Assembly: GCA_937898885.1 (NCBI GenBank)
Contig: CALDKD010000016.1
Location: 1 to 11,472 of the forward strand
DNA from: an uncultured Bacteroidales bacterium
GTDB lineage: Bacteria > Bacteroidota > Bacteroidia > Bacteroidales > Bacteroidaceae
Length of the DNA: 11,472 nt
Direction: 5' to 3'
Shown: positions 6,542-11,472 of the stretch, one piece after another
Position numbering within the stretch: position 1 is the stretch's first letter
Layout of the letters: each line of letters opens with the position of its first letter
Translations under genes and position numbers: made by a program
Notes under the pieces: model-generated
Told to the model about the DNA's origin: nothing
The model's database searches: none
The model's input: only the letters and a program-made list of their open reading frames with translations

Positions 6542-7854
6542 GAACACTTACACTATATGAGTTGAACGGACTGGTGCGCGAGGTGCTTGAGACCTCGTTT
6601 GACCACACCTTCTGGGTGCAGGCGGAGATATCCACCTGCCAGACCAACGCCACAGGGCACTGCTATATGGAACTTGTGCAGAAAGACCCTTCAAGCGGAG
6701 GCATAATAGCACGTGCGAAAGCCAACCTGTGGCGTGGCAACTACCAGCGCATCAAACCCTGTTTTGAGCGTGAGACAGGCCAGCGTCTGACTGCCGGCCT
6801 GAATATTCTGGCAGAGGTAAGCGTCTCGTTTCACGAGGCATACGGATATGCGCTGGTCATTCAGAACATAGACCCTACATATACTATGGGCGATATGGCG
6901 CGCCGCCGCAAGGAGATATTGGCAAAACTTACCGCCGATGGCGTGATTGACCTGAATAAGGAACTTCCGATGCCGGTGCTGCCGCAGCGTGTGGCGGTGA
7001 TATCGTCTGCCACAGCCGCCGGATATGGCGATTTCTGCAATCAACTGCAGAACAACCAGTATGGATTCCGTTTCTCTGTTACTCTGTTTCAGGCTATGAT
7101 GCAGGGCGACAGGGTGGAGGAGAGCGTTATCTCTGCCTTGAACCGCATCGTTATGGCCCGGGATCAGTTCGATGTCGTGGTGATAATCCGTGGAGGCGGC
7201 TCAACCAGCGACCTCAGCTGCTTTGACTCGTACGGACTGGCGTTGAATGTGGCCAATTTCCCGTTGCCGGTAATCACCGGCATAGGCCACGAGCGTGACG
7301 ATACAGTGATTGATGTGGTGTCACATACCCGTGTGAAGACACCTACGGCTGCGGCTGAGCTGCTTATATCTGTGATACTTGAGTCCGCTATGCAATTGGA
7401 TAACCTGAGCGAGCGCCTTGCCGCCGGCATCACATCGCGCATGGAGGAGGAGAAGCACCGTATTGCCCTGCTGTCGCAAAGAGTGCCATCGCTCTTCTCG
7501 CTGCTCAGGCTTCGTCAGGAGCAGACCATGCAGAGTATGCTGGAGCGCGCCGTGTCGGCAGTCCGCAGCCGTATTGCGGAACAGCAGTATCAGTGCGACC
7601 GTCTGGGCCTGAGGCTTGACTCAGGAGTGCGAGGACTGTTGCTGTCACAACGTCATAAACTGGAGATGCTTACCGGTAAGGTGGATGCTGCATCGCCTGA
7701 GCGCATCCTGCGTCAGGGCTACACGATGGCAGTGGTGAACGGCTATATAGTGGGCAGCGCGTCCTCAGTGCGTCAGGGCGATACCATAGTGATGCGCTTT
7801 GCCGACGGCACTGCCGAGGGAACAATAAACAGTGTTGAATTAAATAAAGAATAA
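6538..7854 (+). CDS. xseA: Exodeoxyribonuclease VII large subunit
   Basis: A 438-residue catalytic subunit of exonuclease VII, which degrades single-stranded DNA from both ends to oligonucleotides and acts in repair together with XseB. An N-terminal OB-fold DNA-binding domain covers about residues 1-105 (FWVQAEISTCQTNATGHCYME near 25-45). The catalytic core follows, with the conserved IIRGGGSTSDLSCFD (R218-GGGS) and TGIGHERDDTVID (GIGHERDD at 248-255). After these comes a long charged helical arm, about 285-400, which holds XseB chains. The C-terminus (ASPERILRQGYTM) is also typical. Length is normal. It overlaps mnmA by 4 bases and is followed by xseB after 3 bases, indicating translational coupling. 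Confidence 0.96.
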   Translation: MRTLTLYELNGLVREVLETSFDHTFWVQAEISTCQTNATGHCYMELVQKDPSSGGIIARAKANLWRGNYQRIKPCFERETGQRLTAGLNILAEVSVSFHEAYGYALVIQNIDPTYTMGDMARRRKEILAKLTADGVIDLNKELPMPVLPQRVAVISSATAAGYGDFCNQLQNNQYGFRFSVTLFQAMMQGDRVEESVISALNRIVMARDQFDVVVIIRGGGSTSDLSCFDSYGLALNVANFPLPVITGIGHERDDTVIDVVSHTRVKTPTAAAELLISVILESAMQLDNLSERLAAGITSRMEEEKHRIALLSQRVPSLFSLLRLRQEQTMQSMLERAVSAVRSRIAEQQYQCDRLGLRLDSGVRGLLLSQRHKLEMLTGKVDAASPERILRQGYTMAVVNGYIVGSASSVRQGDTIVMRFADGTAEGTINSVELNKE

Positions 7855-7857
7855 AAT

Positions 7858-8043
7858 ATGAAATACGAGGAGGCAATGAGGAAACTGGAGACTATAGTCT
7901 CCGATATAGAGGACAACAAGCTTGACATTGACAAGATTACCGAGAAACTGAAAGAGGCCCAGGAGCTTATCAAGTTCTGCAAGGACAAGCTTTATCAGAC
8001 AGACCAGGAGGTGCAGAAGCTTTTGTCAGACTCACAGGAATAA
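7858..8043 (+). CDS. xseB: Exodeoxyribonuclease VII small subunit
   Basis: A 61-residue small subunit of exonuclease VII; several copies bind along the helical arm of each XseA. It is nearly all alpha-helical and charged. The family pattern YEEAMRKLETIVSDIEDNKL lies at residues 3-22, continuing LDIDKITEKLKEAQELIKFC, where the two helices fold back on each other. Length fits the usual 60-80 residues. ATG 7858-7860 is 3 bases after the xseA stop, with no clear Shine-Dalgarno between, so translation probably relies on coupling. The stop is followed at once by a second TAA in another frame of reading. Confidence 0.95.
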   Translation: MKYEEAMRKLETIVSDIEDNKLDIDKITEKLKEAQELIKFCKDKLYQTDQEVQKLLSDSQE

Positions 8044-8058
8044 TAAAGCATACCGGTT

Positions 8059-9219
8059 TTGGATACGTTTGAGTCAAGAAAAAAGAAGCTGTTCTCAGAC
8101 TACGAGGCTCTTTTGTCGCGTAAGAACTGTATATCTTCCACAAATGGAGTGTGGACAAGGTATGCGAATCCGGTGCTGACCGCCGGCCACACGCCGCTGC
8201 ATTGGCGTTATGACCTGAATCCTGTGACAAATCCGGAATTGCAGGAGCGTATTGGAATAAATGCGGTGTTCAATGCCGGAGCCATTAAATGGAATGGCGG
8301 ATATGTGGTGGTGGCCCGGGTGGAGGGTGCTGACCGCAAATCTTTCTTCGCGGTGGCGGAGAGTCCTGACGGTATAGACAATTTCCGTTTCTGGGACCGT
8401 CCTGTTACAATGCCTGAGACCTCGGAGCCGGATACAAATGTCTATGATATGCGTCTGACCCGTCACGAGGATGGCTGGGTTTATGGCGTGTTCTGTGCGG
8501 AGCGGAAAGACTCGTCACGGCCAGATGACCTGTCGGCCGCGGTGGCGTCGGCTGCCATAGCCCGCACGCGCAACCTGATTGACTGGGAGCGTCTGCCGGA
8601 TATCAGATGTGCCTCACAACAGCGGAACGTTGTGCTTCATCCTGAGTTCGTGAACGGAAAGTATGCTTTTTACACTCGTCCGCAAGACGGTTTCATCGAT
8701 GCCGGAAGCGGTGGCGGAATAGGTTGGGCGCTTGTTGATGATATTGAGAATGCCTGCATTTCTGATGAGAGAATTATTGACCGTAGGTATTACCATACAA
8801 TTAAAGAGGTGAAGAACGGCGAGGGCCCTCATCCAATCAAGACCACAAAAGGGTGGTTGCATCTGGCACACGGTGTGCGCGCCTGCGCTGCCGGCTTGCG
8901 CTATGTCCTATATCTGTATATGACGGCACTTGATGAGCCGTGGCGTGTTATTGCGGCTCCAGCCGGCTACTTTATGGCGCCAGAGGGTGATGAGCGTACG
9001 GGTGATGTATCGAATGTGCTCTTCTCGAACGGATGGATAGAGGATAATGGCAAGGTGTTCATATACTATGCGTCAAGCGATACCCGCCTGCATGTTGCCA
9101 CATCTACTGTGGATTTGCTGACCGATTACTGTCTTAACACTCCACAGGATGGCCTGCGCTCTTCCTTGTCCGTGCAATCCATCAATGCCTTGATAGATCA
9201 TAACAAGGGATTATATTAA
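8059..9219 (+). CDS. GH130 4-O-beta-D-mannosyl-D-glucose phosphorylase, TTG start
   Basis: A 386-residue GH130 enzyme most like Bacteroides fragilis MGP (EC 2.4.1.281), recognised from memory of that family. The reaction is phosphorolysis of mannosyl-beta-1,4-glucose to mannose 1-phosphate and glucose in the cytoplasm, a late step of beta-1,4-mannan and glucomannan use. Signatures are TRYANPVL (33-40), HTPLHWRYDLNP (44-55), FNAGAIKWNGGY (71-82), RVEGADRKSFFA (87-98), DTNVYDMRL (125-133) and QRNVVLHPEFVNG (188-200), then YTRPQDGFIDAGSGGGIGW. D130 corresponds to the proton-donor Asp131 of BfMGP. The start is TTG 8059-8061: an in-frame stop lies 15 bases upstream, no ATG occurs before residue 118, and the N-terminus aligns with full-length members. 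It lies 15 bases after xseB and no other mannan genes are visible. No convincing terminator follows. Confidence 0.92.
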   Translation: MDTFESRKKKLFSDYEALLSRKNCISSTNGVWTRYANPVLTAGHTPLHWRYDLNPVTNPELQERIGINAVFNAGAIKWNGGYVVVARVEGADRKSFFAVAESPDGIDNFRFWDRPVTMPETSEPDTNVYDMRLTRHEDGWVYGVFCAERKDSSRPDDLSAAVASAAIARTRNLIDWERLPDIRCASQQRNVVLHPEFVNGKYAFYTRPQDGFIDAGSGGGIGWALVDDIENACISDERIIDRRYYHTIKEVKNGEGPHPIKTTKGWLHLAHGVRACAAGLRYVLYLYMTALDEPWRVIAAPAGYFMAPEGDERTGDVSNVLFSNGWIEDNGKVFIYYASSDTRLHVATSTVDLLTDYCLNTPQDGLRSSLSVQSINALIDHNKGLY

Positions 9220-9265
9220 TTTCTTTTTTGTCTCATTACTACTTTTAGTCAATAATTACGATTAT

Positions 9266-9279
9266 TCAGTTAATGAAAT
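9266..9279 (+). repeat. Repeat copy 1 (half unit)
   Basis: TCAGTTAATGAAAT matches the start of the unit at 9289 at 13 of 14 bases and sits 23 bases before it. The rest of the unit is not conserved. It lies between the convergent GH130 and LRR genes. Confidence 0.6.
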
Positions 9280-9288
9280 CGTGTTCTT

Positions 9289-9311
9289 TCGGTTAATGAA
9301 ATGGGAATTTC
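9289..9311 (+). repeat. Repeat copy 2, with small hairpin
   Basis: TCGGTTAATGAAATGGGA followed by ATTTC. The 3' half forms a 5-base stem, GAAAT (9298-9302) with ATTTC (9307-9311), around the loop GGGA. The first 22 bases match the copy at 11323 at 19 positions. It lies 66 bases beyond the stop of the LRR gene. Confidence 0.65.
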
Positions 9312-9376
9312 GCGAGGTCTCAGCGACAACTTGTGATTTAAAACCGTCGGACTTTGATTTATTGGGGCAAATATGG

Positions 9377-11242
9377 CTATTGCACTTCAACGAAATTATA
9401 ATCTTCCTTCTGGTAAGCCTTCAGGTATGAGCCCTTTGAACCCTTGGGGATAAAGATTGTCAGACCTGCAGGAAGGGCTTCGGGGTCAATTTCCGGAGGA
9501 ACGGGACTTTTCAGTGTCAGTGTGATATTTGAATCGGCGCCGGCACCGAAGATATACGGATTAAGTCTTGTCACTTTTTCGGGAATTGTAAGAGTTTTCA
9601 GACTCTTGCAGTCTGCAAATGCGGCACGGCCTATATACTTCACGGAATCGGTAAGTCTTACATCGGTCAGACCTTTACATCCTAAGAATGCGGTATTGCA
9701 GATTGTATCGGCAGATATGGTTACGGTCTTCAGACTTGAACAGCGCTCGAAGGCTGATGCTCCAATATATCTGACGGACTCAGGTATGTTTACCGATGCA
9801 AGGTCGCTGCAGTATCCAAATGTAGATTCGCCAATTCTTCCAATTGATTCGGGCAGTCTGACTTCCTTCAGTGAATTACATGCCAAAAAAGCCCAGTTAC
9901 CTATTTCAGTCACTGATTCCGGGATGTTGATATTGGAAAGCCCGGTATGTTCAAAAGCAGATTCGCCTATGGTGGTTACGGAATTTGGAATGACTATGCT
10001 TTTCAGATTCTCACACCAGCTGAAAACATCATCGCCTATACTCTTTACGGTTTCCGGAATACGGGTATTCATACAGCCGGCAATAAGACAATCGGATGCA
10101 GTCTCGATAATGCCGTTGCAGTCATTCCGGCTGTCATAATATCTGTTGTCACTATCAACTGTTATGGAAACCAGTCCGCTGCAGGCCCCGAATGCCCCGA
10201 TGCCTATATAGCTTACATTCTTGTGAACATTCAGAGACAACAGACTGGAACAGCCGTAAAATGCCCGGTAGCCTATGCCCGTCACAGTTTCAGGAATATT
10301 TATGTGTGACAATTTATTGCAATTATAGAACGCATTGTCTTCAATCCAGGTCACCGTATTCGGAATGACCACAGATTTCACCTCTGTACAATGTTCAAAG
10401 GCACGCTCACCGATGCGCGTTACCGTATAGGCCTTTCCGTTATGCTCTACGGTTGATGGAATGACAATATTGTCGGCGGAATACACTTCCATATTCAGCC
10501 GATTACCTTCACCTGGCGGGAATGTCACCTTGCAGGTCTGTTCATTGGCCGATGTAATGACATAGTTTATCTTTACGCCGTCTTTGTTGGCTACGCTGAA
10601 AATCGATTTGTCATATTCAAGTTCCGGTCCTGGCTGCAGTGAACAGAAAACGTCAGTAAGTTTCTGAATGTTTTCCATCTGATTGTTTACCGAGGCGTTG
10701 TCACTGTTTCTGACACCACTTATTACCGTTTCAACCAGACTGACAAGCTTGCCTGTGGCGGAACCTGCACTCGGCGAGTGGGTCGAAGCCCTCTTTCCTG
10801 ACGGATTTGAGAAAACCCACTTGACTCCGTCAAGCGTGAGACTCCACCTGTCATTGGCATACTTTGAACGTGTATCGATTGCCACTTCAAAAAGATCCTG
10901 CAATGCTGTACAGATTTCCCCATCAACTTTTAGAGAGGCACTTTTTGATGACCTTGGTTTGTGCTTCTCGTACCATATCTGCGTGTTTGAAGTGAGAACC
11001 TTGAGCTTGTCATCATAAACCAGAAGAGAATATTCATTCTCAAATGACGGCCTCACCACACAGGCATATACGCCTTTCCTGTTAAGCAGGTTATCAACTT
11101 TACGGACATATCTGTCATGCTCTTTCGTGCTGCTGCCGTCCATGCTCTCCAGTGTCAGCCTTTCCTGCCCGCAGACATATGCCGATGACATCAGGCACAT
11201 CAGTGTCACAATAAAAAAGCATCTGTTTCTCATATACTTCAT
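9377..11242 (-). CDS. Secreted BspA-like leucine-rich-repeat protein
   Basis: A 621-residue exported protein. The signal peptide spans residues 1-25, with cleavage expected after VCG before Q26; the cysteine at 24 is not in a good lipobox. Residues about 27-205 form an unassigned domain (LLVYDDKLKVL near 73-83, WSLTLDGVKWVFS at 133-145, a coiled-coil-like stretch at 165-200). Residues 220-273 match the lead-in seen before BspA repeats. About 12 LRR_5 repeats of roughly 23 residues follow (274-577), each like VTxIGxxAFxxCxxLxxIxIPxS. Repeat 4 carries the usual longer insertion (YYDSRNDCNGIIE at 368-380). A short cap ends the protein, with no visible T9SS signal. BspA relatives bind host proteins or other bacteria; here this is inference. 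A second in-frame ATG at 11231-11233 is a possible start. Confidence 0.9.
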   Translation of the reverse strand: MKYMRNRCFFIVTLMCLMSSAYVCGQERLTLESMDGSSTKEHDRYVRKVDNLLNRKGVYACVVRPSFENEYSLLVYDDKLKVLTSNTQIWYEKHKPRSSKSASLKVDGEICTALQDLFEVAIDTRSKYANDRWSLTLDGVKWVFSNPSGKRASTHSPSAGSATGKLVSLVETVISGVRNSDNASVNNQMENIQKLTDVFCSLQPGPELEYDKSIFSVANKDGVKINYVITSANEQTCKVTFPPGEGNRLNMEVYSADNIVIPSTVEHNGKAYTVTRIGERAFEHCTEVKSVVIPNTVTWIEDNAFYNCNKLSHINIPETVTGIGYRAFYGCSSLLSLNVHKNVSYIGIGAFGACSGLVSITVDSDNRYYDSRNDCNGIIETASDCLIAGCMNTRIPETVKSIGDDVFSWCENLKSIVIPNSVTTIGESAFEHTGLSNINIPESVTEIGNWAFLACNSLKEVRLPESIGRIGESTFGYCSDLASVNIPESVRYIGASAFERCSSLKTVTISADTICNTAFLGCKGLTDVRLTDSVKYIGRAAFADCKSLKTLTIPEKVTRLNPYIFGAGADSNITLTLKSPVPPEIDPEALPAGLTIFIPKGSKGSYLKAYQKEDYNFVEVQ

Positions 11243-11255
11243 TGACTGGAACGCA

Positions 11256-11287
11256 CAAATATAACAAATTATAGAAATACTGACAAA
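11256..11287 (-). promoter_or_regulatory. Promoter of the LRR gene
   Basis: On the minus strand TTTG (11284-11287) is followed after exactly 20 bases by TATATTTG (11256-11263), an ideal Bacteroidetes promoter. Transcription would start near 11251. That leaves a leader of only about 9 bases to ATG 11242, or about 18 to the ATG at 11233, so the gene has its own promoter and a very short leader. Confidence 0.8.
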
Positions 11288-11322
11288 TATGACTGAAATA
11301 TCGTGCTGCGAATTGTGGCTTA

Positions 11323-11345
11323 TCGGTTAATTAAATGGAGATTTA
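11323..11345 (+). repeat. Repeat copy 3, with small hairpin
   Basis: TCGGTTAATTAAATGGAG followed by ATTTA. It matches copy 2 at 19 of the first 22 bases. The stem TAAAT (11332-11336) with ATTTA (11341-11345) is kept although both outer stem bases differ from copy 2. It overlaps the stop codon of the minus-strand partial gene at the edge. Confidence 0.65.
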
Positions 11346-11472
11346 TTCCCCCTCGTCCAGTTGGAATATGGAGTCTGTCGGTTTGCCGAAATACCTGGCA
11401 ATCTTCAATGCAAGAACCCTGCCGAAAGCAAAACGTACCTTATAATACAATGCTGTAAGTTGTAGCAGAACA
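11343..11472 (-). CDS. C-terminal tail of a possible XRE-family regulator (partial, maybe decayed)
   Basis: An open frame of 42 residues enters from the right edge and stops at TAA 11343-11345. The last 24 residues (VLALKIARYFGKPTDSIFQL, then DEGE) closely resemble the C-terminal end of small XRE-type helix-turn-helix regulators, where SLxLAxKIARYFGxxxExIF is typical. The preceding 18 residues line up without gaps but have lost the usual recognition-helix and NPS pattern (LLQLTALYYKVRFAFGR instead of an SRQTI..IE..K..PS-like run). It may be diverged or a decayed copy. If intact, it would be a DNA-binding protein of about 65-75 residues encoded upstream of the LRR gene, 100 bases away on the same strand. 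The identification rests on a short stretch and memory of the family. Confidence 0.45.
   Translation of the reverse strand, partial: VLLQLTALYYKVRFAFGRVLALKIARYFGKPTDSIFQLDEGE

Noticed and set aside
9220..9376. Terminator for GH130 or the LRR gene in the convergent gap
   Set aside because: Only weak AT stems were found (for example AATAAT/ATTATT at 9251-9266), with no T-run following on either strand; the T-run at 9220-9229 has no stem before it.
9512..10423. Tandem DNA repeat array in the LRR region
   Set aside because: The periodicity is at the protein level (about 23 residues per repeat); the DNA of the repeats has diverged and is not a recent tandem duplication.

Overview
The window looks like chromosomal DNA from a gut- or rumen-type Bacteroidales, most likely near Prevotellaceae or Bacteroidaceae. 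The evidence is the two-gene methylmalonyl-CoA mutase, a BspA-like LRR_5 surface protein, a GH130 mannosylglucose phosphorylase of the Bacteroides fragilis type, a Spy/DUF4890-like periplasmic protein, and promoters of the Bacteroidetes -33/-7 form (TTTG and TAnnTTTG). Base composition is near half G+C by eye. Genus is not fixed. No rRNA, tRNA, CRISPR array, transposase or phage gene was recognised. The gene content is mostly housekeeping and metabolic, and no clear undescribed multi-gene system was found.

Left block (1-2248, minus strand): mutA-mutB, the two subunits of B12-dependent methylmalonyl-CoA mutase. mutB runs off the left edge. They are transcribed from a well-matched promoter at 2217-2248. 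Middle-left block (2299-5334, minus strand): a tightly packed run of MATE transporter, cytidylate-kinase-like protein and metallophosphoesterase (gaps of 3 and 1 bases), then, 82 bases on, a small secreted Spy-like protein. It ends in a strong intrinsic terminator whose T-run also supplies the -33 element of the mutA promoter.

Middle-right block (5447-9219, plus strand): mnmA, xseA, xseB and a GH130 phosphorylase, packed with a 4-base overlap and gaps of 3 and 15 bases, so probably one operon. It is read divergently from the MATE operon. tRNA thiolation and exonuclease VII genes are joined here to a beta-mannan catabolism enzyme that begins with TTG and has no mannan-utilisation partners in view.

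Right block (9377-11472, minus strand): a secreted BspA-like leucine-rich-repeat protein with its own promoter and an unassigned N-terminal domain. At the edge lies the C-terminal tail of what may be a diverged XRE-family regulator. A 22-23 base imperfect repeat with a small hairpin lies on both sides of the LRR gene, with a shorter half-copy nearby. All intergenic stretches are below 160 bases.
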